64,000 bases of DNA from Chitinophaga filiformis (GTDB lineage Bacteria > Bacteroidota > Bacteroidia > Chitinophagales > Chitinophagaceae), in assembly GCF_023100805.1 (NCBI RefSeq), contig NZ_CP095855.1, forward strand, positions 2,831,001 to 2,895,000, written 5' to 3'. Every line of letters begins with the position of its first letter. The first letter of the stretch is position 1. Positions 26,256-35,288 of the stretch are shown here, one piece after another. The notes beneath the pieces were generated by a model. It saw only the letters and a list, made by a program, of their open reading frames with translations. It searched no databases and was not told the DNA's origin. The translations under genes were made by a program, and so were the position numbers.

Positions 26256-29200
26256 TTATTTATTGGATTTGATTTTAGAGGCAGCCTTTTCTTCTGCTTC
26301 TGCTTTCGCCAGTTTGTCCTTCGCTTCCTGTTTCAGCTCAGGTATCGGACAGTTCTCTGCAATGCTCTGGAAAGTAGCCTTTGCATTGAAATAGTCTTTC
26401 TGACGGGCGTATACATCACCCAGGAGGATGTAGGCTTTAGCCACCCACACTTCATATCCCGGTGTATTCTTTATTACATCAAAACCAGCTTTCTCTGCGC
26501 CTGCGAGGTCGTTTTTCTGCAGGAGGCAGTAGGCCAGGTTATAGCGGGCTTCAGCGCCTATCTCAGACTTGGTAAGCCCCGCGGCTATCTTATATTCCTT
26601 GATCGCTTCGTCATAGTTGCCCTGTTCCTGCTCTGCACGGCCCAGGTATGCATGACCGATGATCTGGTCGTCGGTACTGATATTACTGCTGGACAGCAGG
26701 ATCTCAGCGTAGCTGTTCACTTCATCCCAGTGTTTCAGCAGATAATTGCTGCGCAATAATCCGCGGGTAGCAGTGAAGGTATTCTCTTTGGTGGTGGAAA
26801 GGTCCTGCAGCTGCAGATAGTAGGTGCGGGCTTTCTCATAATTCTTCACCTGGTAGAAGTTGATATTGGCAGCCTGTAAAGCGGCACGCTCTGCATACAG
26901 GCTGTTGTTCTTGGTCAGCACAAACTCGTAACCGGGCAATGCACCTGTATAATCTTTGGCGTTGTAAGCACATTCTGATTTATAAAAATTAGCCGGCAGC
27001 ACAAATGCCCCGTTCGGGAAGCGCTGCAGGTAGCTGTTGAAGGCGATGGTAGCGCCGGCACAGTCGCCATTGCTGAACTTCGTTTCTGCTGCTGCATAGC
27101 TCAGGGAATCTTCTGCAGATGCACTTACCGACTGGCCTGTAGATCTCAGCAAAGCGATATACGCATCTGTTTTTCCCTGGCTCACATAAATATCTTTTAC
27201 AGCGGCCAGTGCCTCATTGGCTTCAGGAGAGTTGGGATATTTCTCTACTACCTGGCGGTAGTAGGAGATAGCCTTGTCATCATTATCCTTGTTGAAATAA
27301 CAGAGGCCCAGTTTCAGCAGTGCACGGGGTGCATTTGGTCCGTTAGGCTGTTTCTGCAATACATTTTCCAGGTAAGGGATGGCCTCATTATATTTCTCTT
27401 CCGCCAGGTAAGTATTGGCTATTTCCAGGTCGGCGTCATTACCGAAACCGGAAGAAGGATATTTGCTGCCCAGCTGTTTGAGGAGGGCTACTTTTTCATT
27501 TGTCTTACCCTGGATACCGAGAATGATACTTTTCTGGTAGGTAGCATAGTCAGATCCCGCCTGATTGCTGGCAATGATCTTGTCGTACAAGGCCATTGCC
27601 TTGCCGTAATCTTTCAGCATGTAGTAACAGTCCGCACTACGGAGGGCCGCATCAGCAGTGATACGGGCTGCATTCGGGCCGGTGGTGCGTTGTGCTGCTT
27701 CAAAATGCTGCAGGGCGCGGGTATAGTCTTCCTTCTTCAGCAGGCTGTAACCCATGTTATAGCTGGCTGTTTGTGCATTCGCTTCGCCGGAGGCAGGTAC
27801 GCCGCCGGTGAGGTAAGCGTTCAGGTGGCCGATGGCCGCATCTGTTTTATTCTGTCGCATGGCAATTTCGGCTTTCCAGAAATGCGCCAGTTGCACCAGG
27901 TTCTTATCGTAAGGATTCTTCAGTGAGATGTCCAGCAGGCGGTCAGCTTCTGCCAGTTGCTGGTCGTTGATCAGTTCTGTGGCGCGGCCGTAGGCTACTT
28001 TCTGATAGGCCTTCAGGACAGTCGGCGACTTGTCGGGCATCGCTTCAATGATGGTCAGCGCGTCGTTATAGTTGTTGGTGTTCAGGAAGAGGTTCACCAG
28101 TATCTCGCGGGCCTCTTTATTGTAAGCGGACTGTGGATAGGAGCTTACAAAGCTGGTCAGCTCAGAGATAGCGGCATCCTGGTAGCCCAGTTCATAAGAC
28201 AGTTTACCGTAGTTGAACCGGGAGATCTCCTGTTGCTGCGCATTGGTGCTGTTACGGGCGCAGAAGGCAAAGGCGTTGCGGGCATTCGCTTTCTGGTTGG
28301 TACGCAGGTAGCAATCGCCCAGCAGGTACATGGAGTTCTGCCCCAGGGAATCCTGTTCGCTGCTCAACTGTTTGAAGCCGTTGATGGCTTTACTGTAGTT
28401 ACCGGTCTGGTAGTAACTGTAAGACAGTTGGTAAATGTCTTCTTTTCTTACTTCTTCAGCATTGTCCTGGAATTCCTGCAGATAAGGCAATGCTTTCTGG
28501 TAGTCTTTCCTTTCGAAATACGCCTGACCGAGTAATTGTTTCAGTTCTGCCTCGTAATAAAGTCCGCCTTTTTTAACAAGCGGTTCTGCGTAGCTGATCA
28601 ACTGGTCCTTTTTATTCTGAAAGTAATAGATCTCCGCAATGTAATAAGGAACGATAGTGCTGTATTTAGGATCGTTCACCACGCGCTGGAAGCTGGTGAG
28701 TGCTTCATTGTACTGCCGGTTGTAATAGGCGATGAAGCCATAGTAGTAGTTGGCCGGCAGATAGTATTTGCCCGGTACCTCCCTGATGGAACCAAACAGT
28801 GGCTGTGCCTTCTGGAAGTCTTTTACATTAAAATAGCAGTAAGCCAGTTCGAACTTGGCCTCTGCGATCTCGCTGTTGGAAAGGTTCTCGATATTCGCTT
28901 TTTCATACAGGGGGATGGCTTCTTTCAGCTTATTCTGATGGAAGTAGTACTTGGCCAGCTGGTAACTGACAAGCTGCTCCCTCGCGCTGTTGTTGTAGAA
29001 GGCCAGGAAGTCCAGCGCCAGTTTTTCCGCGTTGGCCTGTCCCAGTTTCAATGCACAAACGGTATAATAATACTGGGCATCTGTCTTCACCAGGCTACGG
29101 CTGGTCTCCTGGAAATAGCTGATATTATCGATCGTTTGCCGGAACAATTGCATGGCCACCGCATATTTTTCCTGCTGGAAAAGTTGCTGGGCATCCTTGA

Positions 29201-29327
29201 AAACTTTATCCGGCTCGGTATAGACGCGCGTTTGCTGTGCTTTTGACACAGGCGCAGCCAGTATACAGAAAGACGCCAGGAATAAGTACCAATGTCCGGG
29301 AACAAGAAACTTTCTTATGAATTGCAT
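26256..29327 (-). CDS. Large periplasmic TPR-repeat protein
   Basis: A 1023-residue protein: a signal peptide (about 30 residues, ending VSKAQQ) and then almost entirely tetratricopeptide repeats, many with the canonical spacing (for example ALPYLQEFQDNAEEVRKEDI, AISYYRQVVEKYPNSPEANE and AIKEYKIAAGLTKSEIGAEA). It ends in a Lys/Glu/Ala-rich tail. Such arrays serve as scaffolds for envelope complexes. It is the first gene of the leftward unit followed by the outer-membrane barrel (17 nt) and the HU-SPOR protein. The N-terminal tyrosine- and asparagine-rich repeats resemble YbgF/BamD-like TPRs. A specific role cannot be named. Confidence 0.85.
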   Translation of the reverse strand: MQFIRKFLVPGHWYLFLASFCILAAPVSKAQQTRVYTEPDKVFKDAQQLFQQEKYAVAMQLFRQTIDNISYFQETSRSLVKTDAQYYYTVCALKLGQANAEKLALDFLAFYNNSAREQLVSYQLAKYYFHQNKLKEAIPLYEKANIENLSNSEIAEAKFELAYCYFNVKDFQKAQPLFGSIREVPGKYYLPANYYYGFIAYYNRQYNEALTSFQRVVNDPKYSTIVPYYIAEIYYFQNKKDQLISYAEPLVKKGGLYYEAELKQLLGQAYFERKDYQKALPYLQEFQDNAEEVRKEDIYQLSYSYYQTGNYSKAINGFKQLSSEQDSLGQNSMYLLGDCYLRTNQKANARNAFAFCARNSTNAQQQEISRFNYGKLSYELGYQDAAISELTSFVSSYPQSAYNKEAREILVNLFLNTNNYNDALTIIEAMPDKSPTVLKAYQKVAYGRATELINDQQLAEADRLLDISLKNPYDKNLVQLAHFWKAEIAMRQNKTDAAIGHLNAYLTGGVPASGEANAQTASYNMGYSLLKKEDYTRALQHFEAAQRTTGPNAARITADAALRSADCYYMLKDYGKAMALYDKIIASNQAGSDYATYQKSIILGIQGKTNEKVALLKQLGSKYPSSGFGNDADLEIANTYLAEEKYNEAIPYLENVLQKQPNGPNAPRALLKLGLCYFNKDNDDKAISYYRQVVEKYPNSPEANEALAAVKDIYVSQGKTDAYIALLRSTGQSVSASAEDSLSYAAAETKFSNGDCAGATIAFNSYLQRFPNGAFVLPANFYKSECAYNAKDYTGALPGYEFVLTKNNSLYAERAALQAANINFYQVKNYEKARTYYLQLQDLSTTKENTFTATRGLLRSNYLLKHWDEVNSYAEILLSSSNISTDDQIIGHAYLGRAEQEQGNYDEAIKEYKIAAGLTKSEIGAEARYNLAYCLLQKNDLAGAEKAGFDVIKNTPGYEVWVAKAYILLGDVYARQKDYFNAKATFQSIAENCPIPELKQEAKDKLAKAEAEEKAASKIKSNK

Positions 29328-29861
29328 GCTTTTAACCTGTTATATCTTAAATATGCGTTTAAAACGGATCCCCAACAGAAATTATTTTCTATTCAGAATC
29401 AATAATATATTGCTTTGAGGGAGACAAAAACAGCAACAAATATAGCTATTGCATTTAATTAAGCTATACGCCGTTCCGGGGGGAACATGGCGGGAACCGG
29501 ATGACCGGCACCTGGTACGCGGAACCTGCTTTCGGATTTGCCTTTGCTGATCTGAAATTAAGGTGTTGACTTGCAAGAATTAAACCAACTTATCAGGGAA
29601 GCCGGCAATCATGGCGCTTGCCTTATCACCTTGGCTGGTTTTCAGGACTGTTCATACGAAAAATAATTGCCGGGGTCAATTACCGGAATGTATGTTAAAT
29701 GCCGGAGAATGTCTGTATATAACAGGGTTTTAATTGTTTATTATTAATCATATTTTTGGCGCAATCTGTAAACAGTTCATTTAAATTTAAAAATGCGCCT
29801 GCATTATTCCTGTCGGCAAAACAGGAGGTAAACAGATCTGCAGGACTAAACCATTTTCTCT
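29328..29861. other. Divergent intergenic region TPR gene / DoxX
   Basis: 534 nt with no credible gene. It holds -7-like elements for both directions: minus-strand TATATTTG at 29437-29444 and plus-strand TATTTTTG at 29751-29758. A GC-rich patch at 29470-29530 contains short mirror-like CCGG motifs but no long stem. Confidence 0.5.
29437..29444 (-). promoter_or_regulatory. -7 promoter element for the TPR operon
   Basis: The minus strand reads TATATTTG, a perfect TAnnTTTG, about 110 nt upstream of the TPR start. No TTG was found at the -33 distance, so support is limited. Confidence 0.35.
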
Positions 29862-30269
29862 ATGAGCAAACTATTTACATCACGTGTGAACACCGGGGCT
29901 GTCAACTTTGCTATGCTGGTATTGCGTGTGGTTTTTGGTGCATTGATGTTCACACATGGCTTGGCAAAACTAAAGGGCTTTTCCCAGATGGTGGGCAAAT
30001 TCCCTGATCCGCTGCATGTAGGACAAACAATATCCCTGTCCCTGACCATTTTTGCAGAAACCCTCTGTGCGGCACTGGTAGCTGTCGGTTTACTGACCCG
30101 CCTTGCAGCTGTTCCGCTGGTCTTCTGTATGATCATCGTGGTTTTCATTGTCATGAAAAATGCACCTTTGTCGCAGAATGAAATGGGCATCCTGTTCCTG
30201 GCTGCCTTCACTGCAATATTATTCGCCGGGCCTGGCAAATACAGCCTGGACCACCTGATAGGAAAATAA
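29862..30269 (+). CDS. DoxX-family membrane protein
   Basis: A 135-residue four-helix membrane protein of the classical DoxX family: ALMFTHGLAKLKGFSQMVGK near residue 27, then AETLCAALVAVGLLTRLAAVP and a C-terminal GPGKYSLDHLI, which is the GxGxxSLD end of DoxX. These proteins are implicated in redox or sulfur metabolism at the membrane, but the reaction is not settled. The first residues (MSKLFTSRVNTGAVNF) are a short cytoplasmic lead. Spacing to the thioesterase gene is 88 nt, so cotranscription is possible but not obvious. Confidence 0.88.
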   Translation: MSKLFTSRVNTGAVNFAMLVLRVVFGALMFTHGLAKLKGFSQMVGKFPDPLHVGQTISLSLTIFAETLCAALVAVGLLTRLAAVPLVFCMIIVVFIVMKNAPLSQNEMGILFLAAFTAILFAGPGKYSLDHLIGK

Positions 30270-30357
30270 TTTACACCACTGGTGCCTGTGCGTTGCCGGG
30301 AAACGCGGAATGCGTTTTGCGGTAAATGCAGGCACCAGGCCTTATAAGACTGATATT

Positions 30358-30777
30358 ATGTTTACACAGACGACACAGATACGCGTACGCTATGGAGAAA
30401 CGGACCAGATGGGATATCTTTACTATGGCAACTATGCATTATATTATGAAGTAGGGCGTGCAGAAGCCATCCGGACGCTGGGTTTTACCTATGCCGAACT
30501 GGAAAAACAGGGTATCATTATGCCGGTGGCGGAGTTAAACTCGAAATACCTGCGCCCGGCCTACTACGATGATCTTATAACAGTGAAGACTATGTTGAAG
30601 GAATTGCCGGTCGATCATAAGATCCGGTTCCATTCCGAACTATATAATGAAAAGGGCGAGTTACTGAACGTAGGTGTCACTACCCTGGTATTCCTGCATG
30701 CAGATACCAAACAGCGGTACGGGATGCCCCCGATCATGATGGAACGCCTGGCTCCTTTTTTTGAGAAAAGCCTGTAA
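30358..30777 (+). CDS. Acyl-CoA thioesterase (4HBT/YbgC-like hotdog)
   Basis: A 139-residue single-hotdog thioesterase. The start is the ATG at 30358 (MFTQTTQIRVRYGETDQMGY); an ATG at 30310 would add 16 uncharacteristic residues. The active-site Asp lies in RYGETDQMGYLYYGNYALYY, the YbgC/4-hydroxybenzoyl-CoA thioesterase pattern, followed by FTYAELEKQGIIMPV. These cytoplasmic enzymes hydrolyse acyl-CoA; the substrate is undetermined. It precedes cinA by 3 nt (TAA then ATG), so the two are translated from one message. Confidence 0.88.
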   Translation: MFTQTTQIRVRYGETDQMGYLYYGNYALYYEVGRAEAIRTLGFTYAELEKQGIIMPVAELNSKYLRPAYYDDLITVKTMLKELPVDHKIRFHSELYNEKGELLNVGVTTLVFLHADTKQRYGMPPIMMERLAPFFEKSL

Positions 30778-30780
30778 ATC

Positions 30781-32037
30781 ATGACAATACAAGCGGACAA
30801 GGTATTAGCAAGTATCATCACGATCGGAGATGAACTACTGATAGGACAAACGATAGACACCAATTCAGCCTGGATGGCCCAGCAACTGAATGCGATGGGA
30901 ATATGGGTACACCGCCGTGTAGCCATTGGAGATGTGAGAGAAGCTATCCTGGAGGCTTTGGAAAAGGAAGGGACGGTATCGGACATTGTGCTGATCACGG
31001 GAGGACTGGGGCCTACGGCCGATGATATTACCAAACCCGTATTGTGCGAATATTTTGGAGGAAAGCTGGTAAGGGATGAAGCTACCTATGTACAGGTAAT
31101 GGAATTCTTTGAAAGCAGGGGCCTGCCAACCCTGCAGCGTAATGTAGACCAGGCGCTGGTACCGGATGTGGCCACAGTGCTGCACAATACCAGGGGCACA
31201 GCGCCGGGTATGTGGTTTGAAAAGGAGGGAAAGATCTATGTTTCCATGCCGGGTGTGCCACACGAAATGAAAGGATTGATGTCCGATCATGTGTTGCCAC
31301 GCTTACAGGAATATTTTCAGACGCCGGCCATTGTACACCAGACATTGCTGACTTCAGGCATGGGAGAGTCGTTCATAGCAGAGCGACTGACGCATTTTGA
31401 GACTTCGCTGCCCCCGCATATAAAGCTGGCCTACCTGCCGTCTTACGGCTTGCTGAAGCTGCGGCTCACGGCTTTCGGCACAGATAAGTTATCCACAGCC
31501 GCCGCATTGTCCATCTATTTTCACCAGATGAAAGAACTGCTGGCAGATATTGCTGTGGCAGACCAGGACTTTCCTATCGGAGAAGTGCTGGGCAGGCTGC
31601 TGAAGGAAAAAGGCAAAACAGTAGGCACAGCCGAGAGCTGTACAGGAGGGTTTATTGCCCACAACATCACCCTGGTGCCGGGAAGTTCCGCCTGGTACAA
31701 AGGCAGCATCGTTAGTTATTCCAATGAAATTAAAAGTGGTCTGCTGGGGGTAAAACAGGAAACACTACAGGCCAATGGTGCGGTGAGTGAGGCAGTGGTA
31801 CGGGAAATGGCCAGAGGCGCCCTGCAGCAGTTAAAAACCGACTATATCATAGCGGTATCCGGCATTATGGGGCCAGACGGCGGTACTCCGGAAAAGCCGG
31901 TCGGCACCGTATGGATAGCTGCCGGCAGCGCCAAAGAGCTGGTGACAATGAAGCACCAGTTGCGCTACGACCGCCTGAATAACATACAGATGACAGCAAC
32001 TTATGCAATGAATGAATTGAGGAAGTTGATAGTATAA
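30781..32037 (+). CDS. cinA: CinA-family protein, molybdopterin-binding plus NMN amidohydrolase domains
   Basis: A 418-residue two-domain protein. Residues 1-170 form a MoCF-biosynthesis-like domain (ITIGDELLIGQTIDTNSAWM, ITGGLGPTADD, and PGVPHEMKGL), and about 260-418 the CinA C-terminal nicotinamide mononucleotide deamidase (PncC) domain with AESCTGGFIAHNITLVPGSS and VSGIMGPDGGTPEKPVGTVW. The combination hydrolyses ADP-ribose and deamidates NMN in NAD salvage and repair. It is 3 nt downstream of the thioesterase. The E2 gene follows with its own promoter. Confidence 0.92.
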   Translation: MTIQADKVLASIITIGDELLIGQTIDTNSAWMAQQLNAMGIWVHRRVAIGDVREAILEALEKEGTVSDIVLITGGLGPTADDITKPVLCEYFGGKLVRDEATYVQVMEFFESRGLPTLQRNVDQALVPDVATVLHNTRGTAPGMWFEKEGKIYVSMPGVPHEMKGLMSDHVLPRLQEYFQTPAIVHQTLLTSGMGESFIAERLTHFETSLPPHIKLAYLPSYGLLKLRLTAFGTDKLSTAAALSIYFHQMKELLADIAVADQDFPIGEVLGRLLKEKGKTVGTAESCTGGFIAHNITLVPGSSAWYKGSIVSYSNEIKSGLLGVKQETLQANGAVSEAVVREMARGALQQLKTDYIIAVSGIMGPDGGTPEKPVGTVWIAAGSAKELVTMKHQLRYDRLNNIQMTATYAMNELRKLIV

Positions 32038-32041
32038 ACCT

Positions 32042-32049
32042 TACTTTTG
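32042..32049 (+). promoter_or_regulatory. -7 promoter element of the E2 gene
   Basis: TACTTTTG matches TAnnTTTG and has a TTG at 32017-32019, 22 nt upstream, inside the 3' end of cinA. The leader would be about 25-30 nt before ATG 32080. Confidence 0.5.
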
Positions 32050-32079
32050 TTTCCGTACCAAAACGCTAAACACAATTTT

Positions 32080-33489
32080 ATGGCCATTGTAGAACTGGTA
32101 ATGCCCAAAATGGGGGAAAGTATTATGGAAGCCACCATATTACGCTGGCATAAGAAGCCGGGAGATCATGTAAAAACTGATGAAACCGTGCTTGAAATTG
32201 CGACGGATAAGGTGGATAGCGAAGTACCTTCTATTGCCGATGGGGAAATTACCGAGATACTCTACGCGGAAAATGATGTAGTACCGGTGGGTACCGTCAT
32301 CGCACGTATCAATACCGCTGTTGATGCCGGTTATGCGACAGCTGCTCCTGTAGCTCCGGTGGCTGTGCAGGAAGCGCCTGCTGCCACTGTAAGGGAAGAA
32401 GCGCCTGTTCCGCAACATGAAACGGTGAGTGCTCCTTACGAGGCACAGTTCGTGACAAGTGGGGCCCGTTTTTATTCCCCGCTGGTGCTGACCATTGCAC
32501 AGCAGGAAGGTATCAGCTTTGCTGAACTGGAAAAAATTCCTGGTACCGGCAATGAAGGCCGTGTGACCAAAAAAGATATACTGAACTTTGTAGAGGCGAA
32601 AAGCAAGGGGCTTACGCCTGCAGCGGCGCCTGCGCCACAGCCACAGAGAACAGAAGCACCTGCACCTGCAGAACAAGCGGTAAGCCGCCCGGCCGCCGCT
32701 GTAACTCCGGCTGCTCCGGTCAGCAATGGAGTAGGTTCGGCATCTGCACCTGCTTCAGTTAGCAGTGGCAACTATGGCAATAATGTGGAGATCATTGAAA
32801 TGGACCGTATGCGTAAGCTCATTGCCGAGCATATGACCCGTAGCAAACATACCAGCGCGCATGTTACCAGTTTCGCAGAGGCCGATGTGACCAATATGGT
32901 GAAATGGCGCGACCAGGTGAAAGCGGCCTTCGAGAAAAGGGAAGGAGAGAAGATCACCTTCACGCCGCTCTTCATTGAAGCAATGATAAAATGCATCAAA
33001 CGTTACCCGCTGTTGAACAGCTCACTGGATGGCGATAAGATCATCGTCAAGAAGGATATCAATATCGGTATGGCAACTGCTTTGCCTTCAGGTAACCTGA
33101 TCGTTCCGGTGATCCGCAATGCTGACATGCTGAACCTGGTTGGCCTGACCCGTCAGGTGAATCAGCTGGCCAATGCAGCCCGTCAGAACAGGCTGAAACC
33201 TGATGATACACAGAATGGCACTATCACCCTGACCAATGTAGGTACCTTTGGCAGCCTGGCTGGTACGCCCATCATCAATCAGCCACAGGTGGCTATCCTG
33301 GCAGTAGGCGCTATCAAAAAGCGTCCTGTTGTGATAGAATCGCCTTATGGTGATACCATCGCTATCCGTCACATGATGTACCTGTCACTGTCTTACGATC
33401 ACCGTATCATAGATGGCGCCCTGGGGTCTACTTTCCTGAGTGCAGTAGCGCAGGAACTGGAGAATTTTGATGTGAACAGGGGATTTTAA
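32080..33489 (+). CDS. 2-oxo acid dehydrogenase E2 (dihydrolipoamide acyltransferase)
   Basis: A 469-residue E2 core of a 2-oxo acid dehydrogenase complex. An N-terminal lipoyl domain holds the modified lysine in EIATDKVDSEVPS (about residue 42). An Ala/Pro/Glu-rich linker follows, then a peripheral-subunit-binding domain (YSPLVLTIAQQEGISFAEL, GRVTKKDILNF), a second Ala/Pro linker, and a catalytic domain ending SLSYDHRIIDGALGSTFLSA with catalytic HxxxD (DHRIIDG). The TPxxYxxR-type site (RMRKLIAEHMTRSKHTSAHV) resembles branched-chain or generic 2-oxo acid E2 rather than succinyl E2. E1 and E3 are not in the window. The ATG at 32080 is preferred over a frame extension that adds 11 residues. Confidence 0.9.
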   Translation: MAIVELVMPKMGESIMEATILRWHKKPGDHVKTDETVLEIATDKVDSEVPSIADGEITEILYAENDVVPVGTVIARINTAVDAGYATAAPVAPVAVQEAPAATVREEAPVPQHETVSAPYEAQFVTSGARFYSPLVLTIAQQEGISFAELEKIPGTGNEGRVTKKDILNFVEAKSKGLTPAAAPAPQPQRTEAPAPAEQAVSRPAAAVTPAAPVSNGVGSASAPASVSSGNYGNNVEIIEMDRMRKLIAEHMTRSKHTSAHVTSFAEADVTNMVKWRDQVKAAFEKREGEKITFTPLFIEAMIKCIKRYPLLNSSLDGDKIIVKKDINIGMATALPSGNLIVPVIRNADMLNLVGLTRQVNQLANAARQNRLKPDDTQNGTITLTNVGTFGSLAGTPIINQPQVAILAVGAIKKRPVVIESPYGDTIAIRHMMYLSLSYDHRIIDGALGSTFLSAVAQELENFDVNRGF

Positions 33490-33572
33490 AAAAAGCAGGG
33501 GTGCCGCGGCAATCCTGCATACCGGCGCTATTTCCCGTCAGCTGATAAGCACATTTAAATTAATATTCTTTC

Positions 33573-33619
33573 CGAATGATGAATACAGTAAGATCTGTCT
33601 TGGCTGTATTCATCATTCG
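33573..33619. terminator. Perfect 16-bp hairpin downstream of E2
   Basis: CGAATGATGAATACAG (33573-33588) and CTGTATTCATCATTCG (33604-33619) pair perfectly across a 15-nt loop, 83 nt after the E2 stop. The downstream T run is weak (GTGTTTTGGG), so this may be a terminator or an mRNA 3'-end stabilising stem. Confidence 0.6.
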
Positions 33620-33870
33620 TGTTTTGGGATAAGACATTATTTTGTGGCATTTTTCGGAAGGGATGTTGCCGGTGTACATTATCCGGCCGCTTGAAAAAAA
33701 CGGGTGAAACATACTGAGATGATCGGAATACTGCCTGGAATAGATCTGTTGATCGCTCAGGGCTCATACTGACGGCTACCGGGTATCGACCCCGGCTTAC
33801 GGTAACTATCGCGCTAAGCAGGGCCCATGCCTGTACAGGGAAAGAAGAACAACAAAAATATACGCGCATA

Positions 33871-33898
33871 AAAAAAGCTCCTTTGCAGGAGCTTTTTT
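33871..33898. terminator. Bidirectional terminator at the RRM gene 3' end
   Basis: AAAAAAGCTCCT, loop TTGC, AGGAGCTTTTTT: a perfect 12-bp stem with A run and T run on its two sides, 37 nt beyond the RRM gene stop. Confidence 0.88.
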
Positions 33899-33934
33899 CA
33901 ATTTCTTGACCGTGATAAGCTTAGGCCAACAGAA

Positions 33935-34261
33935 TTAATAACGACCACGACCGCCGCCGCCGCCGTATCCGCCGCCGCCACCGCGATTAAATCCACCACC
34001 TCTTGAGTTATTATTCGGTTGTTTAGGTCTTGCTTCGTTTACCATCAGTTGTTTGCCTTCGATTTCAGTACCGTTCAAACTATCCATAGCCTTGCTACCT
34101 TCTTCCTGGTTGGGCATTTCCACGAATCCGAAACCGCGTGAACGGCCAGTCTCGTGGTCCTTGATAATTTTAGCGGAAGTAACCTCTCCAAATTCGCTAA
34201 ATATCTGGTGAAGGTCTTCATCGTTCAACCTGTAGTGCAGGTTGGCTACGTAAATGTTCAT
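33935..34261 (-). CDS. RNA-recognition-motif protein (Rbp type)
   Basis: A 108-residue single RRM with RNP2 NIYVANLHYRL at residues 2-12 and RNP1 RGFGFVEM at about 41-48, followed by a short Gly/Arg/Tyr-rich tail (RGGGFNRGGGGGYGGGGGR). This layout matches the small RNA-binding proteins abundant in Bacteroidota and cyanobacteria, proposed to act as global RNA-binding regulators or cold-shock-like chaperones. Monocistronic, with a leader of over 100 nt rich in A and T and a strong terminator. The expression level is likely high. Confidence 0.93.
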   Translation of the reverse strand: MNIYVANLHYRLNDEDLHQIFSEFGEVTSAKIIKDHETGRSRGFGFVEMPNQEEGSKAMDSLNGTEIEGKQLMVNEARPKQPNNNSRGGGFNRGGGGGYGGGGGRGRY

Positions 34262-34452
34262 GACTAAAAAATTAAAAAAATGAAAAATAATATTGAAGAT
34301 AAAGAAATAAGTTCAATAAATACACCGCGTCCTGAAATAATTTCATAAAGTAAATATACCGGTAACACTGGCCGGAATTACCACTTCCGTTTTATGGATA
34401 GTTGGCTGATTTTTTGTAAATTAATACATATAATCCATTAAAATATTTTGGT

Positions 34453-35172
34453 ATGAGTGGCCTAAGCGAAACATGGTTTGCGGATGGTTATATCGATTTT
34501 GAGCAGAAAAAGTATACTTTATTGGCTTATCTGCAGCAAATAACCCGCTATTTCAATCAAAACAAGCTGTACCCGCAGCTGGGGGATGTTATCTTTCATT
34601 ACAACAACCTGGTAGCTTTCAGGGAAAACAAACAGTTCCTGCAGCAGCAGTTTCCCAAGCGACTGACTGCCGTTAATATGGAACGCCTGCAACTGCTGTA
34701 TGAACAGATGATCGCAGACGATGAACTGATGCAGGAGCTGGAAACCATTATCCAGTATGCTATCCAGAAGATGAACGGTGCTATCCGTGAAGGCACGGAG
34801 ATCTATGAATTCGTGGAAGAAAGCCTGAATATCTCTCCCGTAGGACTGATACCGCTGGATTCGCAGGAGGGCTATTTGTTCCTGTGCGACGGTCGTTATG
34901 AGGATATCATGGTATACGAATACAGGTTGAGTATTTTCGAGCGTCATGACGAAAAATACCGTGGTATTCATACACAGTACCTCGATACCTATACCAAGGA
35001 CCTGGTACATACCTGCGAGCACATCAAGATCAGCCTGATCCGGCAACGGAAAAAATTACCTACTCCGGCTGTATACCGTATCGATACAGACCTGGTATTT
35101 CCGGTGGCAGAGACCTTATTGCCCATTGCCAAGCGCTCTCTGGTAAAGTACATCGCCAATAATGCCGCTTAA
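34453..35172 (+). CDS. Conserved hypothetical protein, 239 residues
   Basis: I do not recognise the family by name. The protein is soluble and mostly helical in the first half (LLAYLQQITRYFNQNKLYPQ, LLYEQMIADDELMQELETII), with a mixed second half (VGLIPLDSQEGYLFLCDGRY, EDIMVYEYRLSIFERHDEKY) and an ending of VFPVAETLLPIAKRSLVKYI. Length, codon use and regular hydrophobic spacing indicate a genuine gene. No signal peptide or metal-ligand cluster is visible. It stands alone between the divergent RRM gene and a convergent DUF4230 gene. Confidence 0.6.
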   Translation: MSGLSETWFADGYIDFEQKKYTLLAYLQQITRYFNQNKLYPQLGDVIFHYNNLVAFRENKQFLQQQFPKRLTAVNMERLQLLYEQMIADDELMQELETIIQYAIQKMNGAIREGTEIYEFVEESLNISPVGLIPLDSQEGYLFLCDGRYEDIMVYEYRLSIFERHDEKYRGIHTQYLDTYTKDLVHTCEHIKISLIRQRKKLPTPAVYRIDTDLVFPVAETLLPIAKRSLVKYIANNAA

Positions 35173-35288
35173 ATAAGGCCTGCATCCCAAAGGCAGGTGC
35201 GCTGATCAGCAACAGCTGATACGGGAAACTTATGGCCGCTCAGGCTCAGCCCGCATCGCCATTTGCGTTGACAGGGAAGAAATAACAA

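Larger units (their letters stand above)
33490..33934. other. Intergenic region E2 / RRM gene, two hairpins
   Basis: 445 nt without a supported gene. The hairpins at 33573-33619 and 33871-33898 are annotated separately. The 315-nt minus-strand frame in between has no family features and runs into the terminator. Confidence 0.5.

Noticed and set aside
29823..29828. AGGAGG Shine-Dalgarno-like sequence before DoxX
   Set aside because: It lies about 34 nt upstream of the ATG, too far to be a ribosome binding site, and other genes here do not use SD sequences.
33555..33869. A 104-codon minus-strand frame between E2 and the RRM gene
   Set aside because: Composition and lack of any motif suggest noise; it overlaps a hairpin and abuts a terminator.
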